This document shows, piece after piece, positions 18,237-27,276 of a DNA stretch of 64,000 nt. Made by a program: the position numbers and the translations under genes. The notes beneath the pieces were generated by a model. The model had not been told where the DNA came from. It saw only the letters and a program-made list of their open reading frames with translations, and did not search any database. The DNA lies in contig OX442315.1 in the NCBI GenBank assembly GCA_949358305.1, forward strand, positions 4,340,001-4,404,000. Direction: 5' to 3'. Within the stretch, counting starts at the first letter, position 1. Each line of letters begins with the position of its first letter. This stretch comes from Strigamia acuminata. Taxonomy: Eukaryota > Arthropoda > Chilopoda > Geophilomorpha > Linotaeniidae.

Positions 18237-21002
18237 ATGGCACTACGTAAAACATGGGGACCATTAGACCCCGCTTGCATCACTCGTGGCGGGATATTTC
18301 GAGGCGCGCTGCCCGATTTTTACCGACGATGTTTCGGCGAAGACGCCGACCCTTGGCGCCTGCGAATACTACATTCCCGATGCATCGCCCGACGTTGGGT
18401 ACGAGACTGCACGCTCCTGGATACGTTCCCGGAGGGAATGCGCGAAGGCATCGCCACAGAGTTAGCTCGTGACGATGACCCGAAATCGCCGATTTTCCAC
18501 CCCGGATTGTCAAGTCAGTACACTGGCAACCCGGCGGAGGAACACGTGCTGCATGCGTGGCGAGCAGCCGAGACAGAAGAGGCCCGTGAGGCCATCTACC
18601 AGCATTATAGACAACAGCTGGTGGATACCGCTACGGCAGTGGCCGAGCGCATCCTCCAAAACGAGGGGATGACCGCGGATGATATTCATCTGTGGTTTGA
18701 GAGGCTGCGATTGGGAGAGAGTACGCCCCAGTGGAGACCTCGGATGGGAATTTTGACGTCCCAAGCCGAGATGTGGCAGCTCCACTACCTGGGGATTTTG
18801 GGGCCCAAGAGCAGCTACCCGCGGAAGCGCAAGCGCTCCAAAGGCGCCGGGGACAGCCAGTCGCGTTCCCCAGCGACAACCAAGAAGCAGCGTGTCGCTC
18901 AAAACACGACTGAAGGCAACGAAGCTGGGCCATCCACTAGTACGGTGCGTGACCCTTCGCAGTATTCCCGACCGCGAATTTTCATAAACCGTCAGATTAA
19001 AGACGGTAAGGAGTGCAAGGAGGTTTGGATGTCTGGTGACGAAGAGCGAGTCTCTCGTCCCAGCACTTCTAGACGTCCGCTGACTCATCGCGAGCAGCGG
19101 AAAAAAGATCGCAAAGAGCGATACTTCGCGAGGTGCGAAGCTCGGGGCCGTCCCATCCCCGAACCCGCCTACGCCTCCAAGAGAGCGGGTCGACGAGGTG
19201 GTAGCCAGTCAGGTGAGCGAAACGTCCCAGCGGCAGATACGCGGGACCTTCGCGAGATTCTGACTCAGATGAAGCGGACGAAACTGACACGTTTCGATCC
19301 CGCGATGAAACACGCCAGGAAGATGGGTGTTGTCACCGACGGGAAGGTGACCCCACACGAGGTGGCAAGGTGGCTCGCAGACTACATTAATTCGCGACCA
19401 CGACCCGATGGCATGCCAACCGCCATCGTGCAGCCTTCAGGCTCCGGACAACATCTCCCGGCGCTCCAAGTCGCAATGACTGGAGTGCAGACGACGGAGA
19501 CGCCACCACCGCCGACGCAGCCAACACCACCGCTGCCGACGCCGACGCTGCCGACCAAGACGCAGCCGCCTCCGAACCTGCCGCCGCCGTCGTTGTTGAA
19601 TTCGAGCGATCCGCCGGATTTACCCACCGACCGCTCAGTCCCTCTCCCCGTTGGACAGAGCATTGCGCAGGAATGTCGAGCCAATTTGACCGGCATTTAC
19701 AGGCCGAGCCAACCCCGATCCGGTTCCTCGGCCCTGTTTTTCGAGAGGCGAGACGAAGAAGCGCGACTCGCGAGAGAAGCCGCCAATCCGACTATCTCCG
19801 AGCTCTCAGCGTTTCGCTTCGTGATGGAAGACCCAAGAGTCTCCGCGCCCGCCTTGCGAGGTGTGGATCAGGCCCAGCGATATTTCATCGAATGGGCAAC
19901 GGCGATGATGAGTAAGCTCTCGTGTGCCTTCACTGCGGATTCGGAGCGATCGAATCCAGTGAATCGTCGCAGCCTACAGCTATCATTGACCAAGGTCATG
20001 ATGCAGCTGCTAACCCCAGCACTCTTCGGAGAAGGGCGTCAGGCGATGGCCGCATGGTCTGTCGTGGACAGAGAGGGTGTACAGGTTCCCCGTGCACTCC
20101 TCGCAGAGTGGAGCTCCATTCTGCCCGACCCTGTGTTGACTCGGTACGAGCTAACCAGGGATGTGGTAAACCCCGAATTTGAGGGGTACAAGTTGCGAAG
20201 CACGGCGTTTCGTTATACCTCCGCCACCTGGACAGCGGCGCCTACCCAACAACTGCGCGCCTTGACCATCCAGACGGAAGAATCGGCAGAGGATGTAGAA
20301 ATGGTGATCTCGCCGACGAGCGGAGTTCCGATTCCGCCACCGATGCCTGCGGAGATATCCCCGCAAGGACCCGCCCTGTTCGAAGTGGCGGGTAAACCAA
20401 AGCGCTTGCTGTGCCGAACGCCACCCGTCAGGTCCGTCGAGCAAACGAAGCCGACACCGCCCGGGACCTCACCGGCCCGAGCGGCGACAACGACGCAAGC
20501 CGCTATTCCCGCGGCCACCCAGAAGCCGAAGCCGGCACCGCCTCCGCCAGACTATTACGGGCGAATCATCGAAGAGTTTCCCCATCTCTCGATGACGACG
20601 GCGACCAGGAGGTTTATCCTCGCGCAGCGGGACAAAGGCAAATCAGTCTTCATCTGGCTTCACAACCAGATCCGGAAGACTAGAGACCTCATCTTCCACC
20701 AGAGGTTGCTGAGAGCCCACCGTGTGCCAGTGACGCCAGCGGAAGCCAATGCCATCCGGCATACGAACACCGGCTTCTCCGCCTACATCCCGAGCGTTTG
20801 GTTACACGAGAGGACGCGTGCCCCGCATGAGCCAGTTGACGGCCATGCATTATGCTTCATTACGGAGCATGAGGACCCCCGAGATCGGTCCTCGGCGTTA
20901 GTAGGCGATCTACCCGCGCCACCCGGCACTCAACCGCCTGTCCCTGGAGTGAGTTACGCCCAGGTGACGGACTCAGTGTCGGGTCCCCCAGGAAAGAAGT
21001 GA
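18237..21002 (+). CDS. ORF3 of the Gypsy element, unknown function
   Basis: About 921 residues from the ATG at 18237 (MALRKTWGPLD). The ATG directly follows a polypyrimidine-AG splice-acceptor pattern (TTCTCCATCCTTCCAG), so a spliced RNA is likely. I do not recognise a domain. The N-terminal about 190 residues look globular and charged. A basic stretch (YPRKRKRSKG) follows, then a Pro-rich linker near residues 420-460 (TPPPPTQPTPPLPTPTLP), then a second globular C-terminal half. No signal peptide or transmembrane helix is visible, which argues against an envelope protein. GC content is high, like gag and pol. It ends 36 bases before the 3' LTR. A nucleic-acid-binding or Gag-like accessory role is possible but unproved. 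Confidence 0.8.
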   Translation: MALRKTWGPLDPACITRGGIFRGALPDFYRRCFGEDADPWRLRILHSRCIARRWVRDCTLLDTFPEGMREGIATELARDDDPKSPIFHPGLSSQYTGNPAEEHVLHAWRAAETEEAREAIYQHYRQQLVDTATAVAERILQNEGMTADDIHLWFERLRLGESTPQWRPRMGILTSQAEMWQLHYLGILGPKSSYPRKRKRSKGAGDSQSRSPATTKKQRVAQNTTEGNEAGPSTSTVRDPSQYSRPRIFINRQIKDGKECKEVWMSGDEERVSRPSTSRRPLTHREQRKKDRKERYFARCEARGRPIPEPAYASKRAGRRGGSQSGERNVPAADTRDLREILTQMKRTKLTRFDPAMKHARKMGVVTDGKVTPHEVARWLADYINSRPRPDGMPTAIVQPSGSGQHLPALQVAMTGVQTTETPPPPTQPTPPLPTPTLPTKTQPPPNLPPPSLLNSSDPPDLPTDRSVPLPVGQSIAQECRANLTGIYRPSQPRSGSSALFFERRDEEARLAREAANPTISELSAFRFVMEDPRVSAPALRGVDQAQRYFIEWATAMMSKLSCAFTADSERSNPVNRRSLQLSLTKVMMQLLTPALFGEGRQAMAAWSVVDREGVQVPRALLAEWSSILPDPVLTRYELTRDVVNPEFEGYKLRSTAFRYTSATWTAAPTQQLRALTIQTEESAEDVEMVISPTSGVPIPPPMPAEISPQGPALFEVAGKPKRLLCRTPPVRSVEQTKPTPPGTSPARAATTTQAAIPAATQKPKPAPPPPDYYGRIIEEFPHLSMTTATRRFILAQRDKGKSVFIWLHNQIRKTRDLIFHQRLLRAHRVPVTPAEANAIRHTNTGFSAYIPSVWLHERTRAPHEPVDGHALCFITEHEDPRDRSSALVGDLPAPPGTQPPVPGVSYAQVTDSVSGPPGKK

Positions 21003-21027
21003 TCGCTCAGCCCCACGGTCTGAGCTC

Positions 21028-21038
21028 GGAGGGGGAAG
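21028..21038 (+). other. polypurine tract
   Basis: GGAGGGGGAAG sits immediately before the 3' LTR (TGTTGTGACC at 21039). It is the expected plus-strand DNA primer. Confidence 0.8.
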
Positions 21039-22058
21039 TGTTGTGACCCGACTGGACCGGGGTCAACGAAGAGTTTCTCTCGTGACCTCGTTTCGGGTGT
21101 AAGGGGGAGCCGCAAGCGCGTCTCCCTTCCCTCAGTGCATTGACATCTAGTCAATGGACAGGCGTCTGCCCTGAGGGAGTGGGGATGGCTCGTCCACCCC
21201 ACCATTGGGTGATTCCGGTCACCTGTCAACCCCGCTTTGTGCAAAGGAATGTGCCTTGCACTGAGCGGGCAGAACCAACACAACCATCAAACGAGAAACA
21301 CACGTAAACCCGTCGTCCTACAAGATCAGGCCCAAGTAAATATACTGGGATTGACCAAGGACAAAGGACAATTTACCGTGAGTACGTTTGGTCAGTGTCA
21401 AACTCCGCAGAGTAACCTGCGAGATAAGATTACCACACTATTTTAGCACACCAGCTAGAAATAGTAAAAACCACTCCAGTTTAGCGAGTTGTGCAGACAA
21501 ACGGTCGCACAAGCCTAAACTGCAGTAAAACCACGACGAGCGTTCCCGCCGCTGTGTGACCGCCGGGAGCCAGAAGAGTCCGCCGCTGTGTGATCGCCGG
21601 ACACCACACAAAAACCTAGACAACAGCCCGAAGTAAGCCTTTTAACTAAGCATTCACTCGCGCCCGACCAGCGTGAGCCCGAAGGACCAGCCAGAGACGA
21701 GCCGAGGACGCCATATTGCCACGCCGGCCCAAGACGACACCACGTTGCCACAACGAGGACGCCATCTTGGACACGACCGAGACAACAGACGACCTCGCCG
21801 ATTCCAGCCAGCTTTCATCATACCTTTACCTTTCCATTTCCCTTCACCCATTCCGATTTACCTTTTACCTACCTTTTATATATATATATATATAAGATAT
21901 ATCTGTACATTGTCCCACAGAATAAATCTATATTATATTTTACCTTTTATATCTGTGTAATCATTTCTTTGGGTAAACCGCTTGAGCAAAGCGGTAGTGA
22001 GTTAGTCGAATTAAGTAATCAACCCACGAGTTAGCGACGGTTAGAGTTGAGCGCGACA
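21039..22058 (+). repeat. 3' LTR of the Gypsy element
   Basis: 1,020 bp copy of 8554-9573 with no difference noticed by eye. It is followed by the AAAT target duplication (22059-22062) and then by intron sequence matching copy B. Confidence 0.95.
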
Positions 22059-22130
22059 AAATGAATGAGTTTGTGTCTTATCTGGTGGATCAAGTGCCAT
22101 AAGTTGTGATGTTACCGTCTGTCATTTTAG

Positions 22131-22488
22131 ATTGCCTTTTATGAATTCATCTGTGGAAATGTGTAGAAATGCAACATCAGCCATATTGGTCAAATCTCAA
22201 TACCTTTCTATCATGCTTAAAACCAACCACATAGACGACTGCAACTGCACCAAATCTTGTGTCGATTCAATCTACCTTCCTGAAATTGATGTGTTGGTAG
22301 GTTTTGGTGCAGACTATAATTTCCTCACTGTTAAAGTTGTTCATAACTTGCAAGAAGTCATTGAAGAAAACTTGTCATTCCCTTTCGACAAATTTCTTTG
22401 CGATGTGGGTTCTACCGTATCTTTTATTCTTGGTTTGTCGGTTATGTCATTTTTACACGACATTTTGCTATTCCACAAATACAAATAA
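22131..22488 (+). CDS. channel copy A exon 10: pore and TM2 of module 2
   Basis: The exon begins after GTCATTTTAG in the phase required by exon 9 (AA plus A gives Lys; then LPFMNSSVEMC). It encodes the last extracellular Cys residues (DCNCTKSCVDSIY) and the pore region DVGSTVSFILGLSVMSFLHD, with G-L-S as filter. The Glu usual seven residues after the filter Ser region is His here. The stop is TAA at 22486. The intron before it is about 14.2 kb because of the retrotransposon. Confidence 0.85.
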
Positions 22489-23552
22489 AAAACAATATCG
22501 CAAAAGAAATAAATCTTATATATTTGCAGTTGCATCCAATAATGTACAGTCTGTCTTGACTAAATATCGAATCTTTCATGTAGAGTGTAGAAAACTGGAC
22601 ATGGTCATCTTAGCTGGCTATTAAAACATTACTGACCAGTGTCACCATTAACAAGTAACACGTGATGTGCATTGAAAAGAAGAACACTTTAATGTATAAG
22701 TATTTTAAACAATACATTGCCTAAAAATTTGCTCTTTCTACACAACCACAACATCTATCTAAGTTATGTAACATTAATTTACACATTTAAACTGCGTAAA
22801 CCCATGTCTAAACTTGTATCTGCACAGAAATCTTGTGTCAATTTATTAATTAAATATAACTTGTTTATCTTACTTAAATTATGTGTGTTAGTACTATTTC
22901 TCAAGCTGCATGAATATTGATACAATGGTGACATCCATTATGTCACCATACAAAAAGTCTATGGATAAGTTATTATGTATACTGTACAGTGTAGATTTTT
23001 AGTGACCAGTATTGTTATTAGAATTTAGCAGCAAATATCATTAGTTGTAGGATTGTAACACCAGAAGGCGCAGAAATTGTTTTGATTCGTCGCTCTGATG
23101 TTTTTTCAACACATGACCTTGTGAGATATTTTCAAGGATGAAATGTACTTTTTCTGTTTATTAAAAACAAACTTTCGGTTCAGTAGGGTTCGTCTTATTT
23201 TCACTTAACATTACAACAATGGTAACAGAGTCGGGGTCAGCTCCACGGCAGTGCTAAGTAATTCGTTATTGAGAAATAAGAGAGAACGTCAAGGCAACGC
23301 GACGGAAATTCGACGTGTGTGCGTATGGAAGCTCCATTGTTACATCCATCCTATATAATCTAATCCCCCCAATTTTCTTATAAACAAATGATAATTTCTT
23401 CTTCTGAAATATCGAAATGCCAAAAGAAGCAACCACAAGCAAGCACACAATTTCATTTTTTTCATATTTTTTATTATTATTACTATATTTCTGAATACAG
23501 TTATTTTATCAAGTTTTCTACGAAACTCCAACCGTGAGATCTTCTTCTACCT
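22489..23552 (+). other. 3' flank of copy A and intergenic DNA
   Basis: Positions 22489-22925 match the 3' flank of copy B and probably hold the 3' UTR. AATAAA-like words occur near 22486-22511. From 22926 to 23552 I see no gene. AATAAA on the minus strand near 23467 could serve the minus-strand gene at 23553. Confidence 0.6.
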
Positions 23553-24851
23553 TCATTCTATCTGCACACATTTACCATCGTTGACATCAATATTTCCTTT
23601 TGTTACATCATCACCAGACTTGTCTCTGCTTGCTGGGCAACCGATTGTTCCAGCCGGACTCATCGACGTGGCCGGCAGGAGAACTACCAACTCACAAATG
23701 CGGCGCAAACACTCAATTTTGGAACTATTTTCACACTTGTCGTAATTATCGAGAAACTCTGGAACATCGGTGATTTGGAAACCCTCGAATCCGGGTTTAA
23801 GAACACCGAACCAAACGCTAGATCCGAGAATTACTCGCGAGAAATTAAATTCGGAACCAAAAGAATCACAAGCTCCGAACAACTGCGTGCCCAAACAAAA
23901 CTTCTTCCAGGTTTTCTGACCAACCACAGCGGCACCCATACCGAAGCAAACACTCGCGAACTCGATCTTCTCGAAGCCCTTCGCATTAACGCTGAGTTTC
24001 TTCACCCCGCTAACATCATTACACGACACTTCAAAAGCTTGTAATTTGTTCGCCTCGATGATTCGACCGTAATGTGTTTCGACGTCGCAATGGAACAAGA
24101 CCCTGCTCCGCGGTATTTCTTTCACGAACTTTGCGCCCGACGATGTCTCGAATGTGAGCTGCACAGAACACGCGTGACGCGCGCCTTTTTCGTCTAGAAT
24201 TAAATCGGTTGAGTTTGGATAATGGGATAAATTCGGGATAGATGCCGAAAGCTTATTTGCGATATTATAAGCATCTTTAAGCTTTGCGAGTGTTATTTTG
24301 TTTTGTTTTGTTTCGCCATTTTCTTTCGCTTCTCTCCCCGTCAAATCGGAGTGATTGTCTTCGCGTTTTTCGCTTTTCTTCTTCTTCTTCTTCTTCCTCC
24401 TTTTTGCTCTTTTATTTTTTCTTCGACCGGTCGTGGCCGGAAGGTTGATTTCGTCGCGGGTTAAGAAACGATCGCTGTTGGTGTCCAGGCGTTGGAACTC
24501 TTGCTTGACGCGCTGGGCACTTAAGTTGAGTCCGGTCGCGACCACCCAATAGAAGATTTCGCCGAGGTCGACGAGTCCATCTTCGGTGATGTTGTCTAAC
24601 TGCGACACAACTTCTTCGACCGTGTTTGTCTCGTACACTGTTTCGTGAGGCAGTTTGAATGCATCCGAGGCTTTGAAGTGGCAGCGGAGTTTACAAACAG
24701 TGTTGCACTTGCAAGAACAACAGGTTAAGACGTCGCATTGTTTGTCCACGCAGCACTCGTGGGTTGTGCATTCGCTGCACGGGAGTTTTCTACATGCAGC
24801 TGACACTTGTTCGCAGACTAATAGCAAAACGAGGACGACATACTTGTACAT
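23553..24851 (-). CDS. secreted Cys-rich protein with paired EF-hands
   Basis: Single-exon frame of 432 residues. It has a signal peptide (MYKYVVLVLLLVCEQVSA). A compact Cys cluster follows, with twelve Cys between residues 20 and 57. Then come two EF-hand loops: N87-D91-G92-D95-E98, and D123-N125-D127-T131-E134 (DTNSDRFLTRDE, lacking the usual Gly at position 6). Next is a Lys/Arg-rich stretch (about 143-163) and a C-terminal domain of about 240 residues with further Cys that I cannot name. It is likely an extracellular Ca2+-binding protein. The poly-Lys stretch could be a cleavage or polyanion-binding segment. No intron is needed. The gene lies between channel copy A and the LINE, and its frame and start are convincing. 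Confidence 0.75.
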   Translation of the reverse strand: MYKYVVLVLLLVCEQVSAACRKLPCSECTTHECCVDKQCDVLTCCSCKCNTVCKLRCHFKASDAFKLPHETVYETNTVEEVVSQLDNITEDGLVDLGEIFYWVVATGLNLSAQRVKQEFQRLDTNSDRFLTRDEINLPATTGRRKNKRAKRRKKKKKKKSEKREDNHSDLTGREAKENGETKQNKITLAKLKDAYNIANKLSASIPNLSHYPNSTDLILDEKGARHACSVQLTFETSSGAKFVKEIPRSRVLFHCDVETHYGRIIEANKLQAFEVSCNDVSGVKKLSVNAKGFEKIEFASVCFGMGAAVVGQKTWKKFCLGTQLFGACDSFGSEFNFSRVILGSSVWFGVLKPGFEGFQITDVPEFLDNYDKCENSSKIECLRRICELVVLLPATSMSPAGTIGCPASRDKSGDDVTKGNIDVNDGKCVQIE

Positions 24852-24905
24852 GATGAAGTTGTGTTTGAGTGATCTGTATATATTGAGTGAAGTTTTATGC
24901 CCAGT
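24852..24905 (-). promoter_or_regulatory. putative core promoter of the secreted-protein gene
   Basis: On the minus strand, GGGCATAAAACTTC (near 24900) and CAATATATACAG (near 24880) are TATA-like, and GATCACTCAAAC (near 24865) could be an initiator. The implied 5' UTR would be very short (about 15-40 bases). Confidence 0.35.
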
Positions 24906-25101
24906 AATGTGATATTGTTTATTGTTGTATTTTTTATTACAGAGGAGTATTGCGGATCTGCGTGGTATTTAAGTAGATCCGTGAGAAGAAATCGATTGTG
25001 TTATTTGATAAACGCAATGCAATTATATGGTTTTATATTGAGCTATAAAATAAACAATTAACTGGCAAGTTTTCATGCATTCTATTACGCTTTTTAATAA
25101 A

Positions 25102-25667
25102 ATGGCCGCGACCAGTCGTGTCTCGATCACGCTCCTAAATCGCGACCACATTTTCAATAATACTGACGCCCTTGTGAGGATTTTCAACCGCATGAATGCC
25201 GCCAATCCTACTAGCAAATCGACGTCCACAAAATTTCATTCCTGTGCTAAAAAGGTCTTTAATATCCTTAATGCTGCGCAGCCGCTAGGCCTATCCCTCG
25301 CTGACCGCGTGGTCAGCACTCGTAAACCACCCAGAAATCGCTCCAAATGTGCCGATAACGGCCCAAAAATCAACAACTGGACCACTACAACCTCGCACAC
25401 ACTCTCGAATACTTTACCGAGCGATCTGGACTGTTTCCCCGATGCCTCTTCCAACGATGATGTCGCCGATTCCAGTGCCGATGCCAGCGCTCGCGCAGCC
25501 GCCGGTGATCAAAGTACACCCCTTGACCAAAATATCGTACGTAAGTCCGTTCCTACCCCTGACCCACTGCTTGCTACATCGAATTCATCACTATCAACGA
25601 CCCCGACATCTTTGAGCTCCCTACAATTGGACATAATTCAGGCCTCAATCGAGAAAATCGAACATAT
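25102..25667 (+). CDS. LINE ORF1, 5' part
   Basis: Starts at ATG 25102 (AAAATGGCC; an in-frame ATG also lies at 25075). The encoded part is Ser/Thr/Asn-rich and basic, with the segment STKFHSCAKKVFNILNAAQP. It is cut in codon EHI by the E1 LTR at 25668. When one ATAT copy is removed, the frame continues exactly into 42529, so the gene was intact when E1 landed. The rest of the apparent frame (to 25716) is LTR sequence. Confidence 0.6.
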
Positions 25668-26238
25668 TGTTACGTGGAATCCGGGCCTAATCAGGTCTCC
25701 ACGCAACTATGTTTAATTGGGGTTTAATGAGTGTGACAGGAAAGAATGAGATTCATTTATGCTTTAAATTCAATTCAGATTTATTTGACCGGACAAACAA
25801 AGTTTGTTCGATCCCTTATAAATTCAGATACATTTATTCTCAACAGGTCAGAATGTTATTTTGGATAAATTGTCACTTCTTACATTTGTCAAATGTACAA
25901 CCTTTATTAATTGGGTTATGAACTACTGTGTGATAACTTAATTGCGATGTAATTAAATTGGTTTTATAGTCATCAGCCGCGCTCTTTATTGAGGCGACAT
26001 CAGACTCTCTAGTTCTGAAAAGCAAAAGTGATTAGAGACCTGTCTTAGTGCGGGCTCCTTATTTATAGCAAATCTGCCATAAACCCCATAATTGAATTGA
26101 TCGGTCCATCACATGGCGATGACGGAGTCCAACCGTCAGCGCCATCTGTGGCCGAAATTTAGCAACATTTAACCTAATAATGATTCGAATTACGTGCTAC
26201 GAATCGCGCATCAATTGGCACGGTTCGTACACGTGACA
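25668..26238 (-). repeat. E1 3' LTR
   Basis: 571 bp; the plus strand reads TGTTACGTGGAATCC to CGTACACGTGACA. It pairs with 41954-42524. Confidence 0.95.
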
Positions 26239-27276
26239 ACTCCCTTTTTTGCTGTGTTTTGGACCCCAAAATACAAATTTCGATACCAGACAGGTGTCTT
26301 TTAAATCGGACATTCTTAAGGAATGTTCGGCTATTTCTACCTTTCATAAGTTATCACTCAGTTGTTTCATAGTTATCACACAAACTTAAATTTTTCTGGA
26401 GTTAACTTTACTCCCTTTTATTCCAATGTTACCATTCTGATCAAATCATAAAATAATTCAACTTAAACTAACTTAATATCACTAATACAATATTTGCTTT
26501 TCCATTGTTCATCTTTACATATTTGAAAAGTCTAACAAAAAAACGTAAGTCAAAAGAAAATTTTGTCAAAATTAAATTATCAAAATCAAAGTTCACATTT
26601 TAAATTAAAACAAGATGAAAAATAAATATAAATTATTCTGTCACTCAATATTCAAAACTATTCACATTAAAAAACAAGCATTTTCATAATAAATTACAAC
26701 TCTTAACAATTTTCCAAAATGGGAATAAACAAATTCAAAAAATATTTTTCCTATTTCTCTAATTTTCTTTAAAATTAACAATACCGTTAAAACCTCAACT
26801 TATTTCAATTATTTACAATAATTAACTCCTTCTAACATTCAATCAAAATTATGCTGTGAAATATTTACATTAAATTTACTAAAATTTCAACACGTTAAAT
26901 TCTCACACGAAATTCGCGATAGATTCCTCTCGCATTCTCGGCCATTCGCATTATTAATTTTTCCTTTAAAACTATTTTTAAATTGCTCTACTATAATATC
27001 AAATTCAACTACAATTTATTTTAAAACTTTACCTAAATTATCAGGTCCAATAAAATTTCAAACGAATGGGCGAAACTCGCGACTGGTCTCCACTCGCGAA
27101 AATTCGCTTATAAAACACTCAAAACTTCACAATTTGTTTCACAAACCACTTAAAAATATTCAATTCATTTGTACAAACCTTTCAAAACACAATTCAATAC
27201 ACAAAATATCAATATATAATCAAAAGAGGATCTTGTTTCCGGGTCACACTATAAGTTCGTGTTCACCGTAGCAAAA
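26239..27276 (-). other. E1 3' noncoding region and polypurine tract
   Basis: About 1 kb, very AT-rich, with no ORF. The minus strand ends AAAAAAGGGAGT (26239-26250) directly at the LTR, a polypurine tract shared with E2. Confidence 0.7.

Larger units (their letters stand above)
8554..22058 (+). mobile_element. complete Ty3/Gypsy-type LTR retrotransposon with a third ORF
   Basis: A 13,505 bp element on the plus strand inside the last intron of channel copy A. Both LTRs are 1,020 bp and looked identical throughout. The target duplication is AAAT (8550-8553 and 22059-22062), and the empty site is preserved in copy B (near 62653). Order: 5' LTR, tRNA-Pro-like primer site, gag, frameshift signal, pol (PR-RT-RNase H-IN), a 1.4 kb noncoding gap, ORF3, polypurine tract, 3' LTR. 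RT-RNase H before integrase places it in Ty3/Gypsy. All ORFs are open, so it is a young, possibly active copy. Confidence 0.95.
4261..22925 (+). repeat. segmental duplication, copy A of the channel-gene block
   Basis: Apart from later insertions, this block is homologous to 58850-63513: all ten exons, the introns and about 430 bases beyond the stop. Homology on the left begins around the first coding exon (TGCAAACTTAAAC). On the right it can be followed to TGATACAA near 22924, where copy B runs into an LTR-like sequence, so the original duplication may have been longer. Three insertions are specific to copy A (4883-5503, 5812-6233, 8554-22058). Confidence 0.85.

Noticed and set aside
18510-20518. 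Several minus-strand frames (100-192 codons) opposite ORF3
   Set aside because: High GC content lowers stop frequency. The plus-strand ORF is far longer and has a splice-site-linked start.
18237-21002. ORF3 as an envelope glycoprotein
   Set aside because: No signal peptide, transmembrane segment or furin-like site was seen, and the protein is Pro-rich and charged.
25709-25921. 70-codon frame after the LINE ORF1, repeated at 42013
   Set aside because: It lies wholly within the E1 LTRs, in both copies, antisense to the element.
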